A stretch of 26,964 nt of DNA, taken from assembly GCA_002391565.1 (NCBI GenBank), contig DGFH01000268.1:19634-46597 (forward strand), in the 5' to 3' direction. Both the position numbers and the translations under genes were made by a program. Origin of the DNA: Anaerolineales bacterium UBA3905 (lineage in GTDB: Bacteria > Chloroflexota > Anaerolineae > Caldilineales > Caldilineaceae). This document shows, one piece after another, positions 18,794 to 26,412 of the stretch (position 1 is its first letter; each line of letters opens with the position of its first letter). Below the pieces are notes generated by a model. The model ran no database searches, was not told the DNA's origin, and worked only from the letters and a program-made list of their open reading frames with translations.

Positions 18794-21700
18794 ATGCGCA
18801 TCAAGCGTGTCGTGATTCAAGGCTTTAAAACCTTTGCCCGCCGCACTGAATTTATCTTTGACCCTGGCGTGACCGCCGTTGTGGGGCCCAACGGCAGCGG
18901 CAAGAGCAACATTGTCGACGCGGTGCGCTGGTGCCTGGGCGAACAGAGCTTCAGCCTGCTGCGTTCGCGCAAGACCAGCGACGTGATCTTCTCTGGCAGT
19001 GACAAAAAGGCGCGCCTCAATCTGGCCGAAGTCGCGATTACCCTCGACAACAGTGCAGGCGAAATTCCGATTGACTACACCGAGGTCGAGATCACGCGCC
19101 GCGCCTATCGGGATGGCGACAACGAGTATCTCGTCAACGGACAGCGTGTGCGGCTGGCGGATGTCGTCGATCTGCTGGCGCAGACAGGATTGGGCAAGCG
19201 CACCTACTCCGTCATCGGTCAAGGGTTGATCGACCGCGCCCTGAGCATGGCGCCGGAAGAACGGCGTTCCCTCTTTGAGGAAGCCGCAGGCATCAGCGGT
19301 TATCAGCTCAAGCGCGCCACGGCAGTGCGGCGACTGGAGGCGACGCAGCAAAACCTGACGCGGGTGCGCGACATCACGGCGGAGCTCAGTCCGCGCCTCG
19401 GCTCGCTACGTCGCCAGGCCGAACGCGCTCAAGAGCGCAGCCAGATCGCCCGTGACCTGCACGAATTGTTGCGCGACTGGTACGGCTACCGCTGGCACAC
19501 CACGCTACGCCAGGTTGAGATGCAGCACGCCATCGAGCAGGCGCGGCGCCAGGAGACGATTGCACGTCAGCAGCAGCTTGCCGAACTTGGCGTCGCCATC
19601 ACGGCGTTGCGCCAACAACAGGTCGAACGCCGCGCCCAACTTGCCGCCCTCCACGCCGAAAGCAGCGATCTGCACCGCCAGGCCGAAGGCGTCGGGCGTG
19701 ACCTCGCTGTTGCCCAGGAGCGCCTGCGCCAATTGCAGGCGCGCCGCGAGGACGCCACGCGCGAGCTGGCGCCCATGACCGCGCAGCAGACTGCACTCAC
19801 TGCACGGCTGGAAGAATTGCAGCAAAGCGTTCAGCAGGCTCGCGCCGAGGTGACAACGCGACAGCAGGCGGTGGAGGAGATACAGACAGAGGTTGCCTTG
19901 CGCCAACGGGAGCGTAATCAACTGTTGGCGCAACAAGAAGCGGTGCGACGCACGTTGATGCAGCACCAACAGCAGCGCGCCGACATTGCCAGTCGGTTGC
20001 GGCAGATTGCCGAACGCCGCACCGTGTTGGAGACGGAGTATAACCAACAGCAGCAAGCGCTGGTTCTGGCAGAAACAGAAGCCGCCGCCGCTGAGACGGC
20101 TCTCGCTGCAGCCGGCCAGGAATTGACGGCGCTTGAAGCCGAGGCGAGCGCGGGGCAGTCGAACCTGGCTAATCATGAGGCCGCACTGAGCGCGCTGCAG
20201 CAAGAGCTACGCGCCGCCGAAAGCAGTCGCCAGGAGGCTGACCGCAACCTTGATCGGTTGCAGACGCGCTACGATCTCTTGGAGCGATTACAGCGGGAAG
20301 GCGCCGGTTACGCAGGCGGTGTGCGCGCAGTGCTGCAGGCTCACAGCAATGGCCGCCTGCGCGGCGTCATCGGCACAGTTGCTTCGCAGGTGCGTGTGCC
20401 CGCTCAACTCGATAAGGCGATTGAGACTGCACTGGGAGGCGCGCTCCAGAATGTGATCACCGCCACCTGGGACGACGCGTCGGCTGCGATCGACTTCCTG
20501 AAAACACAGCGCAGTGGTCGCGCCACCTTTCTCCCGCTGGATCGCCTGCACGTCTTGCCGGCAATCCCGGCGCCCACGCGGGCGGGGCTGCTGGGCAATG
20601 CTGTCGATCTGGTGACGTATGCTCCTAACGTCGAGGCCGCCATGCAGCAATTGCTCAACCGCGTCTGGGTGGCGGAGAATCTGGCGGCGGCGCGAGCGGC
20701 ATTGGACGATTTTCGCGGCAGCGCTCGCCCCACCGTCGTAACGCTCGATGGCGAGATCGTGCGTCCGGGCGGCGCGGTCACCGGCGGCAGCGAGGGGGGG
20801 CGCAGCGATGACTCACTCCTGGCGCGTGCACGTGAACTGCGCGATCTGCCCGCTCAGATCGAACAGGCGGCGACGACGTTGCGAACCCACATCGCCGCCT
20901 GTGGCGCACTGAACACGCAGATCGAGGCGCAGCGACTGGCGATCACGCAACAGCAGCAGGCGCTGGCCGATCTGGCGCGCCAGGAACGACAGGCGCGCAG
21001 CCGCATGGAAGAATTGCGGCGCCAGGTCGATCGCAGCCGGCAGGCGCAACGCTGGCGCGCTGAGCAGATCGCTCAGACCGAAGCTGAACTGCACACACTG
21101 GCCGCACGCGAGAGCGCGTTACAAGAAGATGCAGCGCGCACGGACGCCGCCGAACACTCCACGACAGCAGCGTTAACAGAGGTGGCGGCGCAGGTGGCCG
21201 CCGCCGGCGCCGACGCCCTCTTGCAGGAACTTGCCAATCGTCGCGCCGCCGCCGCCGAAGCCGAGGGTCATCTGCGCAGCCAGCAAGCGCTGGTCGAATC
21301 GACGGCGCGCACGCTACAGAGCATCAACGATCAGTTGCACCACAAACGACAGCAGATCGAGGCGCTTGCTCAAGAAAGCGCTTCCCTGGAGGAGCGGGTG
21401 GCGGCGCTCAGCCGCGATGAGGCTGCCTTCAGCCGCGCCATTGCGGCTTTGCTGCAACGGATTACGCCGGTCGAAGCTGAAGTAGGGCAGTTGGAACAGC
21501 AACAGGCTGCCGCCGAGGCGCGCGAACGGACGCTGCAACAGGCATTGCGTCAAGAGGAGAGTGCACTCAACCAGGCGCTGCTCCAGTTACAGCGCAGCGA
21601 GGACGCACTCCAGCAACTGCGAGCGGAGATCGAGGCCGACCTGGGGTTGGTGCTGCTGGAAGAGAGCGCCGAGGTCGCCTATCAGCCGCCCTTGCCGTGG

Positions 21701-22459
21701 GATGCCGTTGTACAGCAACTTCCCATCGTAGAGAGTGTGCCAGATTCGCTAGAAAGCGAGGTGCGCGAGATGCGAGCGCGGCTGGCGCGACTGGGCAACG
21801 TTAACCCCGATGCTCCACGCGAGTACGAAGAAGCGGCTGCACGCTACGAATTCCTCTTCACCCAGTCCCAAGACCTGGAGTCTGCCTCCGCTGACTTGCA
21901 AAAGGTGATCAAGGAATTGGACGACCGCATGGAGATCGAGTTGCGCCGCACCTACGCAGCGGTGGGAAAGGAATTTACGCGCTTCTTCCAGCAACTCTTC
22001 AACGGCGGCACAGCGCATCTGGAACTCACCGATCCAGACAATATCACGCAGAGCGGCGTGGAAATCATCGCCCGCCCGCCCGGCAAACGCCCTCAGAGCC
22101 TGGCGCTGCTCTCTGGTGGGGAACGATCGCTGGCGGCCTGTGCGCTGATCTTTGCCATCCTGCATGTTAGCCCAACCCCTTTCTGCGTACTCGACGAAGT
22201 GGACGCTGCATTGGATGAGGCAAATGTAGATCGGTTCCGGCTCACGGTGGACGACCTGAGTCGCGATACACAGTTCATCATCGTGACGCACAACCGGCGC
22301 ACGTTGGAGGGCGCCAACACCATCTACGGGGTCACGATGGGCAACGACGGCGTCAGCCGCGTGATCAGTTTGCGTCTCGAAGGCGACCGCATGGTCAAGC
22401 ACGACGGCAGCGACGACCCGGCGGATTTGAGGGCAATCGAAGAAGAGATTCAGATGTAG
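18794..22459 (+). CDS. smc: Chromosome segregation protein SMC
   Basis: A complete SMC of 1221 residues. The N-terminal ATPase half begins MRIKRVVIQGFKTF and has Walker A GPNGSGKS (31-38) with WCLGEQS. A long coiled coil, rich in Gln, Ala and Arg, runs to a hinge at about 505-670 (LRGVIGTVASQVRVP, GGALQNVITATWDD, GRATFLPLDRL) and returns to the C-terminal head. That head has the signature LSGGERS (1106-1112) and Walker B FCVLDEVDAALDEAN. With ScpA and ScpB it forms bacterial condensin. The frame stays open 97 codons upstream to 18503, but that part overlaps the membrane protein gene and has no similarity; ATG 18794 gives the canonical start. It runs convergently into rnc, 17 nt away, instead of sharing an operon with it. 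Confidence 0.97.
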   Translation: MRIKRVVIQGFKTFARRTEFIFDPGVTAVVGPNGSGKSNIVDAVRWCLGEQSFSLLRSRKTSDVIFSGSDKKARLNLAEVAITLDNSAGEIPIDYTEVEITRRAYRDGDNEYLVNGQRVRLADVVDLLAQTGLGKRTYSVIGQGLIDRALSMAPEERRSLFEEAAGISGYQLKRATAVRRLEATQQNLTRVRDITAELSPRLGSLRRQAERAQERSQIARDLHELLRDWYGYRWHTTLRQVEMQHAIEQARRQETIARQQQLAELGVAITALRQQQVERRAQLAALHAESSDLHRQAEGVGRDLAVAQERLRQLQARREDATRELAPMTAQQTALTARLEELQQSVQQARAEVTTRQQAVEEIQTEVALRQRERNQLLAQQEAVRRTLMQHQQQRADIASRLRQIAERRTVLETEYNQQQQALVLAETEAAAAETALAAAGQELTALEAEASAGQSNLANHEAALSALQQELRAAESSRQEADRNLDRLQTRYDLLERLQREGAGYAGGVRAVLQAHSNGRLRGVIGTVASQVRVPAQLDKAIETALGGALQNVITATWDDASAAIDFLKTQRSGRATFLPLDRLHVLPAIPAPTRAGLLGNAVDLVTYAPNVEAAMQQLLNRVWVAENLAAARAALDDFRGSARPTVVTLDGEIVRPGGAVTGGSEGGRSDDSLLARARELRDLPAQIEQAATTLRTHIAACGALNTQIEAQRLAITQQQQALADLARQERQARSRMEELRRQVDRSRQAQRWRAEQIAQTEAELHTLAARESALQEDAARTDAAEHSTTAALTEVAAQVAAAGADALLQELANRRAAAAEAEGHLRSQQALVESTARTLQSINDQLHHKRQQIEALAQESASLEERVAALSRDEAAFSRAIAALLQRITPVEAEVGQLEQQQAAAEARERTLQQALRQEESALNQALLQLQRSEDALQQLRAEIEADLGLVLLEESAEVAYQPPLPWDAVVQQLPIVESVPDSLESEVREMRARLARLGNVNPDAPREYEEAAARYEFLFTQSQDLESASADLQKVIKELDDRMEIELRRTYAAVGKEFTRFFQQLFNGGTAHLELTDPDNITQSGVEIIARPPGKRPQSLALLSGGERSLAACALIFAILHVSPTPFCVLDEVDAALDEANVDRFRLTVDDLSRDTQFIIVTHNRRTLEGANTIYGVTMGNDGVSRVISLRLEGDRMVKHDGSDDPADLRAIEEEIQM

Positions 22460-22463
22460 GGAA

Positions 22464-22484
22464 GAGGCGTCACACGTCAGGCGT
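22464..22484. repeat. Three heptamers between convergent smc and rnc
   Basis: GAGGCGT, CACACGT and CAGGCGT follow each other in one 7-bp register, all ending in CGT. They span the 17-nt gap and the rnc stop codon. No terminator hairpin is evident. Confidence 0.4.
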
Positions 22485-23265
22485 TATCCGGCGGCGCGGT
22501 GTGCTCGGGCAGCGTCAGGCCGTATTGAAGCGCCAGTTGAGGATTGTGTTGATAATTGGCGGGCGGCTCGCCAAGCAAGTAGAGCGCCATCCCCGCAGCG
22601 CGTTGGGACGCCTCCTGCTTGCTATGACCTTCGCCGATGCCATAGGGCTTGCCGTTGATCTGCACTGTCATGACAAAGTGCTTGTCGTGATCCGGCCCGA
22701 TGCTATCGATCTGTCGGTAGCGCGGGGTGTGGTTGAACCTGTCCTGCGCCAGTTCTTGTAACCGGCTTTTAGGGTCTTTGCGCGCGTGGGACTGGTCGAG
22801 TTTTGTCAATTCCGCTGCAAACAGGCGCAACACCACATCGCGACAGGTTTCGATGCCCTGGTCGAGATAAATTGCCCCCACCAGCGCCTCGAAGGTGGCG
22901 CATAAAGTCGCCGGACGATGACGCCCGCCGTTCTCCTCTTCGCCGTGCCCCAGCAACAGATAATCGCCTAACCTCAACTGCGTCGCCATGCGCGCCAACG
23001 TGTCGCGGCGCACCAGCGCCGAGCGCAGGTTGGTCAGCCCACCTTCCTTTTCTCTGGGGTAACGGTGATAGAGCAACTCGCTGAAGATGTAGCCCAGCAC
23101 TGAGTCGCCCAGAAATTCCATACGTTCGTTATCGATCAATTCGGCCTGGTGATTGAGCAACTCATTCAAATAACTGCGATGAATGAATGCCTGCTGGAGC
23201 AATTGCCTGTCCTGGAAGGTGACGCCCAGTTCGCTTTCGAGTCTCGCTAACATGGATGTGGTCAT
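22477..23265 (-). CDS. rnc: Ribonuclease III
   Basis: A 262-residue RNase III. The signature NERMEFLGDS (46-55) supplies Glu50 and Asp54, matching E. coli Glu41 and Asp45. Glu126 in CATFEALVGAIYLD matches Glu117. The residue equivalent to E. coli Asp114, normally Asp in the A-D-x-x-E-A motif, is Ala123. The double-stranded RNA-binding domain occupies the C-terminal part (DPKSRLQELAQ to KQEASQRAAGMAL). The enzyme cleaves double-stranded RNA in rRNA processing and RNA turnover. ATG 23265 lies 7 nt after the threonine synthase stop codon; a longer start at 23301 overlaps that gene and lacks a ribosome site. It is probably cotranscribed with threonine synthase. Confidence 0.95.
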   Translation of the reverse strand: MTTSMLARLESELGVTFQDRQLLQQAFIHRSYLNELLNHQAELIDNERMEFLGDSVLGYIFSELLYHRYPREKEGGLTNLRSALVRRDTLARMATQLRLGDYLLLGHGEEENGGRHRPATLCATFEALVGAIYLDQGIETCRDVVLRLFAAELTKLDQSHARKDPKSRLQELAQDRFNHTPRYRQIDSIGPDHDKHFVMTVQINGKPYGIGEGHSKQEASQRAAGMALYLLGEPPANYQHNPQLALQYGLTLPEHTAPPDNA

Positions 23266-23272
23266 GGCGGCT

Positions 23273-24409
23273 TCAAACCTTTGGTGGATTCTTAAGACCA
23301 TGCCCCGTCAAAATGCCAACCATCAACTCACCGGTCGGGATGGCGTCGTGGGGAACTTTCTTGAGAGCAGCGGCAATGGTGGCGCTGGTCGGCTCGACGA
23401 AGACGCCCTGCGCCGCCAGCTCCTCCTGCGCCTGCACGACTTCGGGTTCGGCGACCGCCAACACCATGCCTTTGGAGAACCGGATCGCCTCCAGCAGCGA
23501 GCGCCAGCGCACCGGGTAGCTGATCGCAATGCCATCGGCGCTGATACGCTCAACGTGCGGCGTTGGCTCCACCGTATCGGCGCCGGTGCGGAAGGCGTCG
23601 TACAGAGGAGTGTACGGCTCAGCCTGCACGGCGATCAAGCGCGGCAGCTTGTTGATGACGCCTGACACGCGCAGATGTTGGAAGCCGCGCCACGCGCCCA
23701 GCAGGGTGCCGCCGTGACCGGCGGGTGCGATCAGCCAATCGGGCACGGCGCCGCCCAGTTGTTCCCAGATCTCCCACGCCACGGTCATCTGGCCGAGCAG
23801 GAAGGCGGGGTGCCAGGCGTGTGAAGCGTAGGCCATCTCCCGGCTGTTCCAGGTGGCGACTTCGACAGCGCGTGTGGCGTCCGAGCGGGCGCCGGGCACT
23901 TCAACGAGTTCGGCGCCATAGACGGCAACCTGCGCTTTCTTGGGGTAGGGCGCGCTGGCAGGGACAAAGATGATGGCGCGCATTCCGGCGCGGCCAGCAT
24001 AACAGGCCAGGCTAGCGCCAGCGTTGCCGCTGGAATCATCAGCGAGCGCCTCGTAGCCCAGACCTTTGAGCCAGTTGACCATTACGCCGACGCCGCGATC
24101 CTTGTAGCTGCCGGTGGGCATGAGGGCGTCCAGTTTCCAGTAAAGGTTGCGCCCAGCCCATTGATCGGCAATCAGCGGCGTCCAGCCCTCGCCCAGGGTG
24201 ACGCGGCGAGCGCCATGCCGCAGCACGGGCAACATGGCGGCGTAGCGCCACAGGCCAGCAGTGGCAGGTTCGATGCTGGCCGGGTCGAATAACGGCATAT
24301 CGGTGAATTCGAGAGGAGAGCCGGTCATTGGGCAGCGCAGTGGGCTTTGTTCGGCTTTGCAGCGGAACTTGCTGAAGGGACTATAGGCGATCAAACAAAA
24401 CCCTCCCAT
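23273..24409 (-). CDS. thrC: Threonine synthase (PLP-dependent)
   Basis: A 378-residue fold type II PLP enzyme. The N-terminus FRCKAEQSPLRCPMTGSPLEF resembles the short zinc-ribbon-like start of the archaeal/plant-type ThrC but keeps few cysteines. LGEGWTPLI (72-80) and PTGSYKDRG (98-106) follow; Lys103 would bind PLP. DDSSGNAGASLA is the phosphate and substrate loop, and APAGHGGTLLGAWRGF is the glycine-rich cofactor loop. It would convert O-phosphohomoserine to threonine; a related PLP lyase cannot be fully excluded. ATG 24409 has AGGA 4 nt upstream. The open frame reaches 24574, but that extension looks non-coding. It is divergent from osmC and 7 nt upstream of rnc. Confidence 0.85.
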   Translation of the reverse strand: MGGFCLIAYSPFSKFRCKAEQSPLRCPMTGSPLEFTDMPLFDPASIEPATAGLWRYAAMLPVLRHGARRVTLGEGWTPLIADQWAGRNLYWKLDALMPTGSYKDRGVGVMVNWLKGLGYEALADDSSGNAGASLACYAGRAGMRAIIFVPASAPYPKKAQVAVYGAELVEVPGARSDATRAVEVATWNSREMAYASHAWHPAFLLGQMTVAWEIWEQLGGAVPDWLIAPAGHGGTLLGAWRGFQHLRVSGVINKLPRLIAVQAEPYTPLYDAFRTGADTVEPTPHVERISADGIAISYPVRWRSLLEAIRFSKGMVLAVAEPEVVQAQEELAAQGVFVEPTSATIAAALKKVPHDAIPTGELMVGILTGHGLKNPPKV

Positions 24410-24449
24410 CCAATCCTGACATGTCCGGGTGCATGCATCCGGTCTGGTT

Positions 24450-24478
24450 AGTCTCGCATCAGATGGCAATGTTGTCAA
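24450..24478 (-). promoter_or_regulatory. Possible promoter of thrC-rnc
   Basis: On the minus strand a perfect -35 TTGACA (24473-24478) is followed after 17 nt by GAGACT (24450-24455), a poor -10. Position relative to the thrC start is right, but the -10 makes this tentative. Confidence 0.35.
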
Positions 24479-24579
24479 AGCGTTAATGTTACACGTAGTC
24501 GAATCGCGTCGCCTGCCTCTGGGAGAAGGATCACAGATTTTTGCGTAACAACGCATGTAGGGTAATGCCTGCAACTCAG

Positions 24580-24595
24580 GCGCGCCAAAGCGCGC
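24580..24595. repeat. GC-rich hairpin upstream of osmC
   Basis: GCGCGC-CAAA-GCGCGC is a perfect 6-bp inverted repeat, 34 nt before the osmC start and followed by TGTCTAC. The same layout (TCA, GC-rich hairpin, GTCTAC) occurs in the 72-bp repeats upstream of valS. Confidence 0.4.
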
Positions 24596-24629
24596 TGTCT
24601 ACACAATTACATTATCAAGGAGGATGAAC

Positions 24630-25046
24630 ATGCCTGTACGCAAAGCAGATGCAGTTTGGGAGGGTACGCTCAAAGAGGGCGCCGGCGTGATGAAGTTGGG
24701 CAGCGGCGCCTACGATGGGCCGTTCAGCTATGCCTCGCGCTTTGAGGATGCGCCGGGCACCAACCCCGAAGAGTTGATCGGCGCTGCGCACGCCGGCTGC
24801 TTCTCGATGTTTCTGTCGGCGCTGTTGAGCAAGGACGGTTACACCCCCACGCGCATCGACACGACAGCAAAAGTCTATTTGGAGGCTGGCCCCACGATTG
24901 CCAGGATCGAGCTGACGACGCGCGCCGCGGTGCCGGGTCTGGACGCCGACAAACTGCAAGAGTACGCCAACAATGCCAAAGTCGGCTGTCCGGTCTCAAA
25001 GGCGCTTTCCAGCGTTGAGATCGTACTCAACGCATCGCTGGCCTGA
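24630..25046 (+). CDS. osmC: OsmC-type peroxiredoxin
   Basis: A 138-residue OsmC that matches the E. coli type closely in layout: VRKADAVWEGTLKEG at the start, RFEDAPGTNPEELIGAAHAGCFSM with the catalytic Cys57, YTPTRIDTTAKV, and AKVGCPVSKAL with the second active Cys120. It reduces organic hydroperoxides in the cytoplasm through the two cysteines. AAGGAGG (24617-24623) is 6 nt before ATG 24630. An earlier in-frame ATG at 24624 directly abuts that ribosome site and is less likely. It is divergent from thrC. A hairpin with an 8-bp stem follows at 25060. Confidence 0.95.
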   Translation: MPVRKADAVWEGTLKEGAGVMKLGSGAYDGPFSYASRFEDAPGTNPEELIGAAHAGCFSMFLSALLSKDGYTPTRIDTTAKVYLEAGPTIARIELTTRAAVPGLDADKLQEYANNAKVGCPVSKALSSVEIVLNASLA

Positions 25047-25059
25047 TCTGGTGGAGAGG

Positions 25060-25088
25060 CAGGCCAGGTTGCGGATAAAGCTGGCCTG
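25060..25088 (+). terminator. Possible terminator of osmC
   Basis: CAGGCCAG (25060-25067) and CTGGCCTG (25081-25088) form a perfect 8-bp stem with a 13-nt loop, 13 nt after the osmC stop. The following sequence is only weakly T-rich. Confidence 0.4.
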
Positions 25089-25182
25089 ACCAGCCTCAGT
25101 TTGCATACCTTCCTGGAAGCTCTATGAAGATTAACAAAATGATTCGGCAGTCGATGTTGTCGCCTTCAACGCACGCAGCGTG

Positions 25183-25281
25183 GCCTCTCCCGTAGGTCAT
25201 CGCCTCCGGCGTGACAGCGTGGCTCCGGCGTGACAGCGCAGCCTCACCCGTAGGTCATCGCCTCCGGCGTGACAGCGTGGC
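25183..25281. repeat. Two 41-bp direct repeats and a partial third copy
   Basis: Copies at 25183-25223 and 25241-25281 differ at one base and are offset by 58 bp. A partial copy, CTCCGGCGTGACAGCG, sits between them at 25223-25238. Each holds a short CGCC/GGCG hairpin. They lie in the 421-bp gene-free spacer between osmC and the SDR gene. Confidence 0.75.
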
Positions 25282-25467
25282 CGACCGAAAGCGCCCGACT
25301 GGAAGCCGAGCCTACGATTACCGAACCAATTTGTTAAATGCCATTGAGCTTCCGGGAAGGATGGCCGACTGGCGTTCGAAGCAGCGACTTGCCGTCGCTG
25401 AGTCTGCGCACGGCGACGGCAAAGGGGATTGCCTTCGGTGCGACTGTGTGATGTGAAGAAGGGGTCT
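25282..25467. other. Gene-free remainder of osmC-SDR spacer
   Basis: I see no gene here. A perfect 10-bp inverted repeat, TTGCCGTCGC (25389-25398) with GCGACGGCAA (25413-25422), lies 46 nt before the SDR start. No clear promoter was found; a leaderless or repeat-embedded one is possible. Confidence 0.5.
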
Positions 25468-26358
25468 ATGGCGGAAACAAGCTGGAATGTGAAAGACAAG
25501 ATTGTGCTGGTGACCGGCGCCACCAACGGGATCGGCAAGGTTACGGCGTTGCGGCTGGCGGAACAAGGCGCGCATGTCGTCATCGTCAGTCGCAGCGCGC
25601 AGAAATGTGCAGCAGTGACGGAGGAGATCCGCGCCCAGAGTGGCGATGCCGGCGTGGAGTGGATCGCCGCCGACCTGTCGTCCTTGGCCGGCATCGAGGA
25701 GGCCGCCGCCGAATTCCGCGCCCGACATCAACAACTGCATGTGCTGATCAATAACGCTGGCGGCGTCTTTGCCAGACGTCTTGTGACCGCCGACGGCTAT
25801 GAGATGACCTTCGCACTCAACCATCTCAGCTATTTTCGGTTGACGGAATTGCTGCGCGATTTGCTGGTTGCCAGCGCACCGGCGCGCATCGTGAACGTCT
25901 CGTCCGATGCTCACTACGGCGGCGCCATGAATTTCGATGACCTGATGGGCGTCAAGAGGTACAGCAGTTGGGGTGCGTACAGTCAATCTAAGCTGGCGAA
26001 CGTCCTCTTTACCTATGCACTGGCGCGCCGCCTGGAGGGAACAGGCGTCACCGCCAACGCGCTCCATCCGGGCTTTGTCGCCACTGGCTTTGGCCGCAAC
26101 AACGGCGGGTTGATGGGCATGGTTATGCCGTTGGCGCACTTGTTTGCCCTCAAACCAGATAAGGGCGCAGAGACGAGCGTCTATCTGGCGACAGCGCCGG
26201 ACATCATGGGCGTCAGTGGCAAGTATTTTGCCGATTGCAGGCAGAAAGAATCTTCCAAAGCGTCCTATGATGTCGCGGCGCAGGAGCGGCTCTGGAGCGT
26301 CAGTGAGCAGCTCGTCCAGCGCGTCGCCGCCCCGTCGACCAGCGGCGTTGCTGCCTGA
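25468..26358 (+). CDS. Short-chain dehydrogenase/reductase (retinol dehydrogenase-like)
   Basis: A 296-residue classical SDR. TGATNGIG (16-23) binds the dinucleotide, and VSRS after strand 2 suggests NADP(H) preference. INNAGG follows, with ALNHLSYF and NVSSDAHYGG supplying the catalytic Ser. YSQSK gives Tyr171 and Lys175. ALHPGFVATGF closes the cofactor pocket. The sequence order resembles retinol dehydrogenase/WW-domain oxidoreductase-like SDRs. The substrate is not predictable. ATG 25468 has AAGGGG 3 nt upstream; the open frame starts earlier, at a TTG, without family similarity. It is convergent with the RIO-type kinase across a 13-bp-stem hairpin. Confidence 0.93.
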   Translation: MAETSWNVKDKIVLVTGATNGIGKVTALRLAEQGAHVVIVSRSAQKCAAVTEEIRAQSGDAGVEWIAADLSSLAGIEEAAAEFRARHQQLHVLINNAGGVFARRLVTADGYEMTFALNHLSYFRLTELLRDLLVASAPARIVNVSSDAHYGGAMNFDDLMGVKRYSSWGAYSQSKLANVLFTYALARRLEGTGVTANALHPGFVATGFGRNNGGLMGMVMPLAHLFALKPDKGAETSVYLATAPDIMGVSGKYFADCRQKESSKASYDVAAQERLWSVSEQLVQRVAAPSTSGVAA

Positions 26359-26396
26359 CGCTGTCCAGGGCAAGAGAACCGACGCCCTGGACAGCG
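26359..26396. terminator. Bidirectional terminator-like hairpin between convergent genes
   Basis: CGCTGTCCAGGGC (26359-26371) pairs perfectly with GCCCTGGACAGCG (26384-26396), a 13-bp stem with a 12-nt loop. It begins directly after the SDR stop codon. There is no T-run on either side, so termination efficiency is uncertain. Confidence 0.6.
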
Positions 26397-26412
26397 CGTT
26401 CGCCATGTGCGC

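Noticed and set aside
23266..23301. Longer start for RNase III at 23301
   Set aside because: It overlaps the end of threonine synthase, has no ribosome site, and the family start fits 23265.
25318..26406. 362-residue minus-strand open frame
   Set aside because: It is antisense to the SDR gene; the SDR motifs decide the strand.
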